A DNA stretch of 64,000 nucleotides from Symbiodinium natans (Eukaryota; Sar; Dinophyceae; Suessiales; Symbiodiniaceae). The stretch lies in contig CAJNDS010002494.1 of assembly GCA_905221605.1 (NCBI GenBank), positions 175,001 through 239,000 on the forward strand. The letters run 5' to 3'. The notes under the pieces were generated by a model, which saw nothing but the letters and a program-made list of their open reading frames with translations, did no database searches and had not been told where the DNA came from. How positions within the stretch are numbered: position 1 is the first letter of the stretch; each line of letters opens with the position of its first letter. The translations under genes and the position numbers were made by a program. This document shows, piece by piece, positions 47,440 through 59,490 of the stretch.

Positions 47440-47845
47440 GAGTCCTGAACTTGATGGAAAGGCCGCGCTGTTCCTTCTGGCATCCATGCTCGCGGATCAG
47501 GTGGCGCCAGATGTTGCCACCTACAGTGCGGTGCTGAGTGCCTGTGACCTTGGGGCGAGGTGGGAGGAGGCCCTAGCAGTCATGCGGGGCATGGACGTGC
47601 GAACGGTGGCCATCGACGGCATCCACGTCGGCTGCGCAGTCAGCGCGGCCTTGAAGAGAAGAGGCCGGCCAAGCGCCACGATGCTGCTGAAGGCGCTGCG
47701 CGCCACCTGGCCCGACGTAGATGCTGAAGTTAAGGTGCCTGCAGGCTCTCTGGGAGGTGTTGAGATACTGTCTCAGCACCCGGGCCTGGTAGTTCTCAAC
47801 AAGCCAGCGGGCATGCTGACCGAAGATGCGCTTCTCGGACTGATT
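47440..47845 (+). CDS. PPR-pseudouridine synthase gene copy 2, junction exon
   Basis: The last PPR unit (SAVLSACDLGARWEEALAVM) leads through a linker, HVGCAVSAALKRRGRPSATM, to VEILSQHPGLVVLNKPAGML, the first pseudouridine synthase motif. Near-identical to the same part of copy 1. The next 600 bases are a GT/GTGC microsatellite, so the exon ends at about 47845 near TEDALLG. Confidence 0.75.
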
Positions 47846-47886
47846 TGTGGCCCTTTCGTCCCTCGCGAGCAGACCGCCTCTTTTTT

Positions 47887-48500
<614 letters not shown>

Positions 48501-48829
48501 GCGGGCGGCGGGCATACAGGCGTGGACAAAATATGAGACCGGAGCATACCCGAGCCGAGCACAAAAGGTTGGGGTTCCCAATTTCCTTTCAATTTGTTAG
48601 CCACTGATGTGAGCAGGCCCTCTTGACAAATAATTACACATGATACTTGTAAGCTCAGACAACTTCTACATACATACAAACGCACACCCACACATGCACA
48701 TACTTGTGCCTAGGCATGTTGTTTTTCTGGTGGATAACAGGCATCATGTCAGCAAAGTACTTTCGCAAGACTGTGCGCGCCTTGTGCCAGGTTGTCGAGG
48801 ACGCAACGCCTCATGCATCATCCCGTCAC

Positions 48830-49420
48830 GGCCATGTCCCGCTTGGATGTACCGACCAGTGGGCTACTCCCTGTGGCGCTGGGCTCGGAAGAGACGTCTG
48901 CCGGGAAATGGTTCAAGGCCCAATTTGCAAGCCGGTTGGTCCGAAAGCAGTACCTCTGCCTTTGTCACGGAGGTGTCGATGAGGTACCTTGCTTGTTTTG
49001 TTCCCTCTTGCTTGCATGTCTCCGCGCCGGTTTCGCCCGCATGGAGTTTACGTGGCCGAGGCCTTGGGCGAGCAGCGGGTGGAGCTGCCCCTGCGAGTGG
49101 TGCCCTCCGGCCCGGGCACGGCGCGCGCGGCGGTGGACACGGTGTTGGGCCGCCAGGCGCTGACATGCTACGAGGCCCTGGCCACCTACGTGTGCGATGG
49201 GCAGGTTTGGTCACTGGTCCGTGCTCGGCCGAAGACCGGACGACTCCTGGGCTGCAGAAAATATGGCTGCATCATGCTGCATCATGGGCTTGCACTTCAG
49301 CACCTATGAATTCTTGTGAGCTGCATCCTAGGAATGCACCAGATCCGCGTGCACTTGGCGAGCGTGGGCCTGCCTTTGGTGGGAGATCGCGGCTTGGCCT
49401 GCAGGCCAGAAATGTCATCG
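48830..49420 (+). CDS. PPR-pseudouridine synthase gene copy 2, catalytic exons
   Basis: MSRLDVPTSGLLPVALGSEE (about 48834, catalytic Asp) continues without break into KWFKAQFASRLVRKQYLCLC (about 48905-48965). VAEALGEQRVELPLRVVPSG and YEALATYVCDGQVWSLVRAR follow (49052-49235), then HQIRVHLASVGLPLVGDRG (about 49338-49395). All three RluA-family motifs are present, so the enzyme may be active. This copy is more intact than copy 1 in the region after the catalytic motif. Confidence 0.75.
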
Positions 49421-49421
49421 T

Positions 49422-49740
49422 GTGAGCCTCATGCTCTCACTGCAAGCCGTTGGTTGTTGCTCCATTTGTGCTTCGATCTGGGCGATATTAATAAGGACAG
49501 TATGGGCCGGAATCGCCGCCCTGGTGCTCGCGTCTTTTTCTGCACTGTCATCAGCTGGCGATCCCCAGCTGCACACCCAACTTTGGCAATCATGCATGCT
49601 GCCAACGCTGCTGCTGCCGCCGTCGCCGCTGCTGCCTCTGCTTCTGCTTCTGCTCCTTCTGCGTCTGCTTCTTCTGCTGCTGCTGCTGCTGCTGTTATCT
49701 GCTGTTGCTGATCGAGCTAGGGGCAAGCTATAGGGGCAGG
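49422..49740 (+). other. Intron-like region with CTG/CTT-rich microsatellite
   Basis: Lies between the HQIRVHL exon and the last exon of copy 2. 49600-49705 is a degenerate trinucleotide repeat (CTGCTG, CTTCTG, GCCGTC) that is open in several frames as poly-Leu or poly-Ala. Confidence 0.55.
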
Positions 49741-49767
49741 TGAGATTCTCGGCACTTCTGTATTCTC

Positions 49768-49866
49768 AGGCTGCTGGGTTGGGATGGTGAGGAACTGAGC
49801 ATCGTCGCCCCGCTCGCGCCGGAGCTACGAGCCGTCCTGGAGCACCTGGGCGGTGAGCCGCCATGA
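49768..49866 (+). CDS. PPR-pseudouridine synthase gene copy 2, last exon
   Basis: LLGWDGEELSIVAPLAPELR followed by AVLEHLGGEPP and a TGA at 49864-49866. Homologous to the last exon of copy 1. It follows a pyrimidine-rich TGTATTCTCAG acceptor-like site. Confidence 0.65.
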   Translation, partial: RLLGWDGEELSIVAPLAPELRAVLEHLGGEPP

Positions 49867-50367
49867 CCCATTGCTACGTGCTGCAGCAGGGCCATGCCGT
49901 ACAGCGAAGGCACCAGTACATTTGCGAAGAGTTGGCGACCCGTTGGCAGATGTTCCGAGCTGCCACAGAAGCAGCTAAGAGGTCCCCTTCCCTAGATGCT
50001 GAGTCCCTTGCCAACGATGTCGTGAAGGAGCCGGCCCCCTTTGAACAAGTTCGTCGTGGAAGCTCGGAAGCGTTGCTAGGATCTCTTGTCAAGTGTTGGG
50101 GCGTTGGCCCTCTCGGTCTTACACCTTGTGATCTCATTGTTTCTTCTGATGGGCAAATCTTGCCATGATGCACATATTGATTGGTAGCATTTGGTAGCCA
50201 TCCGAACATGGCGACAGATGTGTGGATCGGCGGATGTTTCCTGCATCTAGTCGTCATTCGAAAAACATACGCAGCCTGGCCGGGCTGATAGCCATTTTAG
50301 CTCGCACGTGTTGCCTTCGAATGCTTGTCAGCCATTTCACAAGGACATCGGCATCGCGCCCCTGTCC
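49867..50367. other. Spacer before the 745-aa PPR gene
   Basis: A frame at 49863-50168 (QYICEELATRWQMFRAATEA) is open, but no family is recognised. The PPR frame is already open from 50308, before the first ATG at 50368. Confidence 0.45.
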
Positions 50368-52605
50368 ATGCGTGCCAGTATCATGAGCGATGTGGTAGAC
50401 GCATGGACCTGCAGCAGTGCAATTGCCGCATGCGCTCGGACCGCGCGCTGGCAGAAGGGCCTGGATTTGCTTTCGAGCCTGCAGCTCCGCACGCTGCAGG
50501 CCAACGTCGTAGTTTACAATGCTACCATGAACGCATGCGCCCAAGGGCGGCAATGGCAGCTGTCCTGGTTCTTGATGACCGAACTTGCAGAGGGATCCAT
50601 CCAAGCAACTTCCATTACGTATAACACGGCTCTCACTGCCTGTGAGAGAGCCTCCGCGTGGCAGCAGGCGCTCGATGTGTTTTCATCCTTCGCAGCCTTG
50701 CTTCTCGAAGTGAGTGTCACCACATGCAACACCACAATAAGCACTCTTGCGAAGGGTGGCCAGTGGCAGCTTGCTTTGGAGCTGATTTTTGGCTTGCATG
50801 CCAACTTGAAGCTGGACGTGATTTCGATGAATGCAGCCATCACTGGCTGCGGGCGAGGCAGGTCGTGGAAGCAGGCAATGGCTGTTGTAGAGGCCTTGGG
50901 TGTCAGGTGGCTAGAGGCAGACCTCATCTCCTACAATGCAGCCCTCTCTGCTGTGGAGGGGTGTCAGACATGGAGGTTAGGCTTTCGCATTCTTGGCAAG
51001 CTGACCGAGAAGGGCCTGCGGGCTGATGGGATCACTCGGAGTTTGCTTGTGGAGACCTTCTCCAAGGCCCAAGAATGGGCCCTGACCTTGCGTGTGCTGC
51101 AGAGCCGCCGGGCCGTCAAGGGGTTGCCGTCGGACATTTTGCTTTGCAACCGCGCCCTTCTAGCGCCCCTAGGAAGCTGGCAGCAAACACTGGCCCTGTT
51201 GCGTTTATTGCAGAAGAGCAGGGTGGAGCTTGACATGCCGTCTTACAACGGAGTTGGTGCCGTGTGCTTGCGTGCAGAGCAGTGGCGACAGAGCCGTGAA
51301 CTCCTGTTCAGTGTGCAAGCTGCAGGGTTGCGCCTCGATGTCGTGGCCCATAGCACCATCGTGCACGTCGTGGGCGAGGAGCCTTGGCAAAGCGCGCTAC
51401 AAGTCCTGCAGCAACTCCCGCGCAAAGAGCTCGAGGCTGACCTCGTCATGTACAATGCGACCGTGAATGTTTGTGAAAAGCTCAGCTGCTGGCAACTTGC
51501 GCTTCGCTTATTCCATCAGCTGCGAGAGGCTGGGTTGCAGGCAGACGATGTCACTGCCAACTTACTCATGAGCGCCTGTGGGAAAGGAAGTGAGTGGCAA
51601 CGGGCGCTGCAACTCTTCCGACACTTCTATCCAACAGGCGTTCAGGCTCCGCTGAACGCCCACAATACACTCATGAGCGCTTGTGCCAGAGCCAGCGAAT
51701 GGCCGCTCAGCCTGTCTTTGTTGAAGAATCTGTCAGATTGCGGCCTGGAGCCAGATGCTGTAACCTTGAATGCAGCAATCAGTGCGTGCGAGGAGGGAAG
51801 GCAATGGCGACTGGCCTTGGAGCTCCTTGCCCAGTCCATGAAAAGGGCTGATGTAGATGCAATCACCTACAGCACAGCCATGAGCGTCTGTGAGAAGAGT
51901 GGGCAATGGCAGCTGGCGTTGCGCCTCTTTGTGGAGATGCGAATGCTCTCAATGGCAGCAAGCGTCATATGCTACAACACCGCCATCAGCTCCTGGGAAC
52001 GAGGCTCTCAGTGGCAGCACGGCTTGGCACTCTTGAAGGACATGAAAGAAGCAGCGGGTGTTCGTGTTGAGGCCGACGTTGTGTCTTACAGCGCGGCCAC
52101 AAGTGCCTGCGAGAAGTCGGGGCAGTGGAGGCATGCACTCGGCTTGCTCGAGGATGTCGAGGCAGAGTGCCAGGCTGACATCGTGATCTACAGTGCGGCA
52201 GTCAGCGCCTGTGAGAAGGGCCAGCGATGGCAACAGGGCCTCGGAGTGCTTGCAAGGGCCACCGTGCACAATCTCCTGAATGCAGTCACCTTTAATGCCT
52301 CCGTCAGCGCCTGTGAGAAGGGTAGGCAGTGGCGTCCAACGCTGGAGCTTGCCCAGCAGATGCGTCACAGGCGCATTGCGGCTGACGTCATTACGTTTAA
52401 TGCCCTAATCTGTGCGTGCCAACAGGCCATGCAGTGGAGCCACGTCATGCAGCTTTTCTACCGGCTCTTTGAGGGGCGAGCAGCCAGTGTCATAGCCTTC
52501 AGTAACGCGGTGGCTGCTTGCGACAATCGCAAGCAGCTGCCGATCCAGGACCTTTTCTCGAATTTGCAGATGCAGGTTGCTGCATCATTGCATGGAGCTG
52601 TTTGA
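50368..52605 (+). CDS. Long intron-less PPR protein
   Basis: From the first in-frame ATG (50368), 745 residues; upstream exons cannot be excluded. About 20 consecutive 34-36 residue PPR units fill the protein, for example AIAACARTARWQKGLDLLSS, ATMNACAQGRQWQLSWFLMT, AAISACEEGRQWRLALELLA and AATSACEKSGQWRHALGLLE. Each is followed by a D-x-(V/I)-x-(Y/F)-(N/S) start of the next. There is no C-terminal catalytic domain and no clear transit peptide. Known role: sequence-specific binding of organellar RNA for processing, editing or stability. The absence of introns over 2.2 kb contrasts with the neighbouring PPR genes. Confidence 0.85.
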   Translation: MRASIMSDVVDAWTCSSAIAACARTARWQKGLDLLSSLQLRTLQANVVVYNATMNACAQGRQWQLSWFLMTELAEGSIQATSITYNTALTACERASAWQQALDVFSSFAALLLEVSVTTCNTTISTLAKGGQWQLALELIFGLHANLKLDVISMNAAITGCGRGRSWKQAMAVVEALGVRWLEADLISYNAALSAVEGCQTWRLGFRILGKLTEKGLRADGITRSLLVETFSKAQEWALTLRVLQSRRAVKGLPSDILLCNRALLAPLGSWQQTLALLRLLQKSRVELDMPSYNGVGAVCLRAEQWRQSRELLFSVQAAGLRLDVVAHSTIVHVVGEEPWQSALQVLQQLPRKELEADLVMYNATVNVCEKLSCWQLALRLFHQLREAGLQADDVTANLLMSACGKGSEWQRALQLFRHFYPTGVQAPLNAHNTLMSACARASEWPLSLSLLKNLSDCGLEPDAVTLNAAISACEEGRQWRLALELLAQSMKRADVDAITYSTAMSVCEKSGQWQLALRLFVEMRMLSMAASVICYNTAISSWERGSQWQHGLALLKDMKEAAGVRVEADVVSYSAATSACEKSGQWRHALGLLEDVEAECQADIVIYSAAVSACEKGQRWQQGLGVLARATVHNLLNAVTFNASVSACEKGRQWRPTLELAQQMRHRRIAADVITFNALICACQQAMQWSHVMQLFYRLFEGRAASVIAFSNAVAACDNRKQLPIQDLFSNLQMQVAASLHGAV

Positions 52606-53387
52606 GCCTTAGCTGAGTCCATTTTTCAACGTCTGGTAGTAGCCGCGAAAAGGGCACCAAATGATCTTACGAGCCCTAGAAAGAATCGAGTACTGGAGCA
52701 GCCGAAGGGTGTGGTTCTCCGCTCTGGGCGACCAACTTCAAATCGAATCGGAATTCGTATCCAGCGTTGTGCTGGGGATCAGTTTGGCTTGGCTGCAGCC
52801 CTCCTGCCTTCGAACCTCCAACCCTCCAACCCTGGCACCTTCAACCCCCCCTCCCACCACCCCCCTTCACATTCTTACCATTTTACCCCGGTCCCTTTTT
52901 GGAGTGGTTGGAACCCGCTCCCAACCCTCTTCGCTGTTGCTGCCAGTGCTCTTCGGCCCTTTCCTCCGACTGCCCTCTCATCCAACAACTCTCCAACCCC
53001 TGCCCCTCCGCTCCCGGAAGGGAAAGCCTGGAGGCCCGAAAAGGTTGGCATTCCAATGGTGCAATGTGGAAGGTGGTCTGAAATAGATATTGATTTCCGG
53101 ATGGTTTAGAGTTGGCGGGGCCCTTTGCCGACAGCCTCAGAGGCAGTGTACGGTGTCTGTTCTATGTGTTCAAATACATGTCCTGCTATTTACCAAAACA
53201 TTTTACCAAACGTCATTGCAACAGCACACGGGTATCATCAAGTCCCCTTGGATGGCCTTGAATCTGTCTTGTTATTTGAAGACATCCTTGGTTCCGTGAT
53301 GGATTTCGAATCTGACATTGTGGCTCATGGCTAGCATAATCGTCACTCAAGTCAGTCGATGCATTTAGTGCATTCAAGGGCACACCA
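52606..53387. other. Spacer between two PPR genes
   Basis: Contains a C/T-rich stretch (52800-53010) open in several frames as Pro/Thr-rich peptide. A frame ending at 53334 (CPAIYQNILPNVIATAHGYH) is unrecognised and may be a short exon of an upstream part of the next gene. Confidence 0.45.
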
Positions 53388-55394
53388 ATGGAGCTGCCCA
53401 GTTCCGGCACGTCAACGCTTCACTGCAACTCCTTGATCGGAGCCTGTGCGAAGACCCGTCGCTGGCAAGATGCGTTGCGTGTCCTGGCGGACATGGGCCA
53501 CTCTCGTGTGGAGGTGGATGCAGTTTCCTACAATGCTGCCATGAACGCATGTGTCAAGGGGAGCCAGCAGCAGCGTGTTCCCGACTTGTTCCAGCAGCTT
53601 TGCACTGGCCAGGTCGTGCCTGACTTGGTAACGTACAACACGATGATACGCGCATGTGGGGCGAACTGGCGGAAAGTGTGCGAGTTGTTGCAGGAGCTTC
53701 GAGCTAGCAAGTTGAAACCAGACCTGATCACGTACAGCTCAGCGATCAGCGCCTGCGAAAAAGATGGGTGCTGGGAACAAGCTGTAGGGCTTTTGGAGGA
53801 GCTTGCTGCAAGCCAGGCTCAGATGGATGGGATTTGCTGCAATTCTGTTGTCAGTGCGTGTTCCAAAGGAACTGAGTGGCGGCAGGCCATGTCGGTGTTA
53901 GACGCCTTCCCGCAGGCAAGCTTACGATCCGATGTCATCTCTTACAATGCCGTCATGAATGGGCTCAGCAAGGGGGGAGAGTGGGAGCTGGCCCAGCACA
54001 GCCTCGGGGATCTGCAGGCGAGGCATGTGCAGGCAAACCTGGTGACGCACAACGGGCTCATCAGCACAGCTGAGAGGAGCCGCAAGTGGCAGGAGGCCGG
54101 GAGTGTACTGAGGCTTTTAGCTCAAGAAGCTTTGGAAGCGGATCTCATCTCCTTTAACTCGGCCTTGAGTGCTGGAGAGCATGGTCCATGGTTAGGTGTT
54201 CTATCCACGCTCAAGGACTTGCAAGGACGTGGCTTGCAGGCCGACGGCATCACCTGGAGCAGCGCCATGATTGGCTGTGGGCGCCAGTGGCAGCTTGCTC
54301 TAACCTTCTTGCAGGCGCAGAAACAGAGCTCGACCATGCAGGGTAACATTGTTCTGCACAACGCTGCCCTCAGAGCCTGCGCTGGCAGTGGGTTGTGGCA
54401 GCAGGCGCTCGAGATTCTGCAGTCGATCCATCATTTCAGGATCCAGGCTGACATCATAACCTACAGCGCGGCGCTCAGTGCGTGTGAGGCCTCGGACAGA
54501 TGGCAGACGGCATTGCTCCTGCTGGAGGAGCTGCTGATGCTCGACTTGCAGCCTGACATAGTGGCCTACAGTACTGCGATCAGCGCCTGCGAAAAAGGTG
54601 CGGAATGGCAGCAAGCTCTCCATCTGGCTCATGAACTTGCCCAGTGCTCCCTGCAGGCCAACCGCATCACGTACAATGCCTGCATCAGTTCATGCGGTGT
54701 AGGCAGTGAGTGGCAGCGGGCACTATCCTTGCTGTGGAGTCTCGATGCCCAGCACCTGCAGCCTGATATAGTTTCATACAATGCTGCTATCAGCGCCTGT
54801 GAGAATGGTGGTCAGTGGCAGCATGCACTACTGCTGCTTGAAGCCGTTGGGGTGAAACGTCTAAGGCGCGATGTTATCACGTTCAGTTCTGCAATCAGCG
54901 CGTGCGACAAGGGTGAAGAATGGGAAATGGCCTTACGCGTCCTGGAACTCCTTAAGGCAAGTCGCCTCCAGGCCAACATCGTCACGTACAACTCAACAAT
55001 CAGTGCCCTTGCAAAAGGCACCCAGTGGCAGCAAGGGCTATCAACGTTTGACAAGCTGCAGCGGCAATCAGTGCAAGCAGACATTGTTACATTCAACCTG
55101 GCAATGAGTGCTTGCGGAGCCGGCGAGCAGTGGCAAATGGCTTTGCAGTTCTTGGCGGAGGTTGAGAGCATGCCGCAGGAGAGCCATGTAGTCGCAAACA
55201 CGGTGACCTACAACGCTGCCATCAGCGCCTGTGAGAGGGTTGGGCACTGGCGCATGGCATTGTTTCTGTTCTCAGTACTGCGCGAAGCAAAGCAGCAGCC
55301 GGATGTCATCACCTACAATGCCACCATCAGCGCATGCGAGAAGACCGACCATTGGCAGCAAGTGCTGTTGCTGTTTTCGGAGTTGCAGGCCTAG
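53388..55394 (+). CDS. Long intron-less PPR protein
   Basis: 668 residues from ATG 53388 to TAG 55392-55394. About 18 PPR units in tandem, such as SLIGACAKTRRWQDALRVLA, AAMNACVKGSQQQRVPDLFQ, SAISACEKDGCWEQAVGLLE, AAISACENGGQWQHALLLLE and AAISACERVGHWRMALFLFS. Unit spacing and style match the preceding 745-aa protein, so the two are probably an old tandem duplication. It ends inside a unit (ATISACEKTDHWQQVLLLFS), with no C-terminal domain. RNA binding is inferred from the family. Confidence 0.87.
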   Translation: MELPSSGTSTLHCNSLIGACAKTRRWQDALRVLADMGHSRVEVDAVSYNAAMNACVKGSQQQRVPDLFQQLCTGQVVPDLVTYNTMIRACGANWRKVCELLQELRASKLKPDLITYSSAISACEKDGCWEQAVGLLEELAASQAQMDGICCNSVVSACSKGTEWRQAMSVLDAFPQASLRSDVISYNAVMNGLSKGGEWELAQHSLGDLQARHVQANLVTHNGLISTAERSRKWQEAGSVLRLLAQEALEADLISFNSALSAGEHGPWLGVLSTLKDLQGRGLQADGITWSSAMIGCGRQWQLALTFLQAQKQSSTMQGNIVLHNAALRACAGSGLWQQALEILQSIHHFRIQADIITYSAALSACEASDRWQTALLLLEELLMLDLQPDIVAYSTAISACEKGAEWQQALHLAHELAQCSLQANRITYNACISSCGVGSEWQRALSLLWSLDAQHLQPDIVSYNAAISACENGGQWQHALLLLEAVGVKRLRRDVITFSSAISACDKGEEWEMALRVLELLKASRLQANIVTYNSTISALAKGTQWQQGLSTFDKLQRQSVQADIVTFNLAMSACGAGEQWQMALQFLAEVESMPQESHVVANTVTYNAAISACERVGHWRMALFLFSVLREAKQQPDVITYNATISACEKTDHWQQVLLLFSELQA

Positions 55395-56045
55395 GAGTTC
55401 GACAGCAACTGCTGTGTTGTGCCTCCCGAAGTCTCATGAACTAAGATCCACTCCCCTCGGGGCCTCAGAGAGGCAGATTTAGACTGATGAACGTGAAGAG
55501 AGGATGGCCTTTCAACGAGACTTTAGGGGAGTACGATATACGTACAGACACAGCCAAGCCTTCCAGCAGGCCATGGGACAGGCGTCCGTCATTTCCTTCG
55601 CCAATGCACCTCGGCTTGCCTGCGAAGCTAAGCAGCGAAGTAGCGATGGTGGGTAGAAGCGAAGCAGGCTCGGTGGCTAGCTCTTCGGGCCTTATTGTGG
55701 CAAACAATCATGCAGCCAAGCTCCCGCTCCAACTACCTAAGTCTTTAGATTTCGTTGGGCTTGAGGATGCAAAGCTTTGAAGAGTGGCTTGAGTGCCATG
55801 CTGCTGGGTGAGTTTTTCCGGAATCCACGTGGTTTCGATGGTTCAGTTGTCCTGCAGCATATAGACCAGACATGACTAGCTTTGCATCCCAGCAGTGTGG
55901 TGTGAGATTACTAGGCAGGAAGGCTATGGGCAGGAAGGCTAGGCAGGTGGCAAAACAATCGCCCTATAGGTCCTAGCCCTAAACCGTTTTGGCTCGAGGG
56001 CCGAGTCTGCTATCTGTATAGGTTTAGGGACGAAGCTGCTCGTGG
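55395..56045. other. Spacer
   Basis: A 97-residue frame at 55487-55780 has host-like composition but no recognised domain. Nothing else is seen. Confidence 0.45.
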
Positions 56046-56459
56046 ATGAGCTTCATGGATACATCGCTGCAGGCTCCAGTGCTTGCAAAGGCTGACGCCG
56101 ATGGCGCGGCATCAGCCGACACATCACCGGCTTCTGGTTCTGACGATTCCATCACCGTCCACTTGCTCTATGCATCTGGTCGTTCCATCCCTCTTCCAGT
56201 GCAGATCTCGAATACCATTCGTGATGTGAAGCACCAGATCCGGAAGACCTATGAGCATGAAGATGCCCCGCCTGGCTACTCGGATGGCTCTGTCCTGAAG
56301 CTCATTCTCAGCTCGGTGGAACTTGAAGACGCACGAACCATGGCTGATCATGGCATCAAAGACGGGGAGACACTGACCATCGTCGTGCAGCCACCGAAGC
56401 CGCCCCAAACAAAGTCAAGGTTAAAAAAAACTCTCGGATCAGTTCGACACAACGCTTAA
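56046..56459 (+). CDS. Ubiquitin-like domain protein
   Basis: 137 residues from ATG 56046 to TAA 56457-56459. Residues about 35-115 form a ubiquitin-like fold: ITVHLLYASGRSIPLPVQIS, then TIRDVKHQIRKTYE (the helix), VLKLILSSVELEDARTMADH (the strand and L-x-D-x-x-T pattern) and GIKDGETLTIVVQP. There is no C-terminal Gly-Gly, so it is not a conjugated modifier but a domain that binds ubiquitin-system partners. Ser/Ala-rich start, basic tail (KSRLKKTLGS). Single exon. Confidence 0.75.
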   Translation: MSFMDTSLQAPVLAKADADGAASADTSPASGSDDSITVHLLYASGRSIPLPVQISNTIRDVKHQIRKTYEHEDAPPGYSDGSVLKLILSSVELEDARTMADHGIKDGETLTIVVQPPKPPQTKSRLKKTLGSVRHNA

Positions 56460-59001
56460 ACCCTCAGCTTACTCCAGCCCCGAGTAGGGCAGTTTCCAGT
56501 TGAGCTTCTTTTGGGTTGGTTCTGAGTCGGAGCTCTCTGCTTTCCAGTCCATACCGGGCTTTCAAGCCCTAACTAGCCCTAGACCAAGAACCCCTCTGAG
56601 AGCTCTGGCTTTTGGCTGTCCCAAAGTCGGGAAACATTGAGCCTCAATGGGCAAGGGGCTGCTGTACAGTTGAGCAGCGTACCGGTGAGCACTTGCCCCT
56701 GGGCTCCGATGAAAAGAAAGGAGCGAGAAACAATGTTTCCAGCGTGTTCAGTCGTCCCGAACTGCTACCCTCCAGTGTGGCTCTAAGCCCTGAAAAAACC
56801 CTAAAACCCTAAACCCCTAAACCCGTAGTCTTCGCGCGGGTTGCAAAAAACCCTAGAGCCCTCAAAGAAGCCTAGCCCCAAAACCCTTACAAGTAGGTGC
56901 CCCCCCTTACTGTAAACCTAAATCGTAGGACTTGCAACCCAACTAGGGGCCCTTAGAACCCTTTTCATAACCAGGGGGGCCCCTACATGTAACCCTAAAC
57001 CCTAAACCCTGAGGTTGCCCTTTGATGCAGGGGTGGGGGTTGCTTGCCTGGTTGCACTAGCGTGAAGCCTGCTGCTGCGGAGACTGCTTGCAGAAACCCT
57101 AAACTCTAAATCGTGTTGTGGGGGGGGGGGGGGGGATGGGTTCCCTGTAAAAGGAGCACAGTGGCCTTTAGGTGACTCCCAACGTGGGTCGACCTTGACA
57201 GGCGCACACACAGTTGCCTAGGGGCGGCATCTTCGGGAGACTCTGGGTGTCATCTTCTTGCAGGGTTGAGCTGGGGTGCGGGTGCGGGAGATGTGGCCTC
57301 AGGCGACGCCCTTTCAAGCCAGTCGGACTCGAAATCGCCCTGCGATGCGGATTCGCCCCAGCTGTGCAGGAGGGCAAAAAATCCTAAACCCTAAACCCTA
57401 AACCCTAAACCCTAAACCCTAAACCCTAAACCCTAAACCCTAAACCCTAAACCCTAAACCCTCAGCTCCGCCAAACCCAGGCGTTGGGCGCCTGCGGCCG
57501 CAGCCAGCGCCGCTCGGAGGCTCCCGAGTTGCTCGGGGGCCTGGCGAGGAAAGTGGAGCGGTCCATCAGAGATTAGGGTTTAGGGCTTCGGGTTTAGGGT
57601 TTATGCAGAGTCTGGGTTCAAAAAAGGGCTTAGGGTTTAGGGTTTAGGGTTAGGGCAGTTGCCCTGTGGCTGCTGCACGGGATGCAAGCTTCCTGCTTGG
57701 GAGTGGGCTATTTCATTCCCACATGTCCACTTGACTCACACGGCCAACGTCACGCAAATCATTTTGGAGGGCTTAAGGGTGTTTGGTGTGTATGCGGCGG
57801 CTTGAGAATGTTTAGGGGGCTATAGGGCTTATGGGCTTCGGTTCCTTGGCATAGATACAAGTCGAAGTAGGCCTCACCTACTTTTTTGCGATCCCACGTG
57901 ACTGCATGCGACTGTCCTGAGCGAGACAGGAAAAGGCTTGGGCGATGGGGCTGTTTGGAATGAAGAAGACCTTGTTGACAAGGAATCCGAATGTAAAGCG
58001 CACCTAAACTGAACAGAAATGTAGAGCAACCCACACGGTTACACCAGTCAGCTTGACATCCATGCTCCTGATGGGCCTTCGCGTGATTTTGAAGCCAAAG
58101 CGAGGAATTCCACATTATGGATGCTTCCCAAAACAGGGGAACTCCCACCAACACTGATCCTGATTCTTGCTATAGGAACCCCCCCCCACCCCGGTTTAGG
58201 GTTTAGAGGTTTGGGACCTTCCTCCCCCTCACAAGGCCCGAAGTTAAGATGATTGTCGATAGGGATGACCAGATCTTGTGGATGAGAGGGCGCTAAGGTT
58301 TTGTAGGGTCATAAGGCTTAGAGAAGCGTCTGGAAAGGCCGATCTTGTGGACTTCATAGCTACAAGGTTGCTCCATCCTCTGAATCTATCATTGAAATTG
58401 TCTTCAGAGAAGTTCAGCTGTCACGGGGTAGCTCAGGCAGGACGAAGGAAGCGAAGACCTCCACCGGATCATCTTGCTTGACCCTTGTTGGGGTTCTGGA
58501 CATCCCTAGACAAGCAACCAACTCCAAAATTGACGGGGGGGGGGGGGGTGGGTGCCCACTTGTATACTATGGTTTCTGACCTACCAAGTCATTGCCACCC
58601 TTCACACCTCCTGGCATCTGAAGGTTCACAGACGCTGGCGTAGACTCAAGGAGCGCGGCTTTGCAAATGCAAAAACCATCTCAGATCAAGGGTTCCACTC
58701 CTAGGTAGAGGCGCAGGGTCACCATTGGGGGAGTTCCCAAGCTTAGAGTACGCTCTTCAAATTCTGTCTTTGGTCTATGGCATTTACTCCCCAAGTGTAG
58801 CCCAGTCGCCATATGGTGGTGCATGAATCTGCTAGGCACGCGCTGTTGCAAGAATCTGTTTTTGGTTGCCCGGCGTGACAGACATGAAGTCTAGACTTGT
58901 GGCCGTCACGGGACGCCAGCTGACAGCAAAGAGGACCTCCACTCAGGAAGATGAGGCAGGAGTTTCGAGTGCCACGAGGCTTGGGATAGCACTTGGGACG
59001 G
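56460..59001. other. Host intergenic DNA rich in telomere-like tracts
   Basis: No supported gene. AAACCCT arrays occur at 56799-56823, 56992-57010 and 57382-57462, with TTTAGGG pieces at 57573-57652 and 58194-58206. Short poly-G or poly-C runs lie at about 57118-57135, 58182-58192 and 58537-58549. Confidence 0.55.
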
Positions 59002-59490
59002 ATGCGGAAGAAACCACCAAGCACGAGATGTGCAGCCAAAGCGGCTGGCAAATGGCGGGCTGCAATCTTGAGGCTCACAGACTCTCGGCAGAGCCGATGC
59101 CAAGGGAACGTTGTCATTCTTAACACTGCCCTCCGCGATTGCCGGAGAGCTGCGAGGTGGCGCTTGGTGCTGTTACTCACTGAAAGTGCAGGGAACCTTG
59201 GGATCAAGCCCGACCTCGTCACAATCAACACAGCGCTGGCCTCCTTGGGCAGCCGCGGACTTTGGCAGGATTCCTTGGCAGCCCTTGCTGCGCTGGGCAG
59301 CAATTCGGACATGATCAGCTTCAATACCGTACTCGGCACATTGGCCCAGCAGTGGAAGTGGGCATTGCAGATCTTCGGCGAGGTCAAGGAACGGCGCTTG
59401 GGGGATGCGGTAACCTACACGACGGCGTGTGCTGCCTCGGCCAAGTCACACTGGGCGATGGGTGCCGGGCTCCTGCAAGATGCAAAGGCG
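59002..59490 (+). CDS. Split PPR gene, first exon
   Basis: The frame from ATG 59002 has PPR units TALRDCRRAARWRLVLLLTE, TALASLGSRGLWQDSLAALA and a shortened TVLGTLAQQWKWALQIFGEV, then TACAASAKSHWAMGAGLLQD. It ends at a G-rich stretch (59489-59507) that begins an intron of about 125 bp. The frame may start further upstream. Confidence 0.7.
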
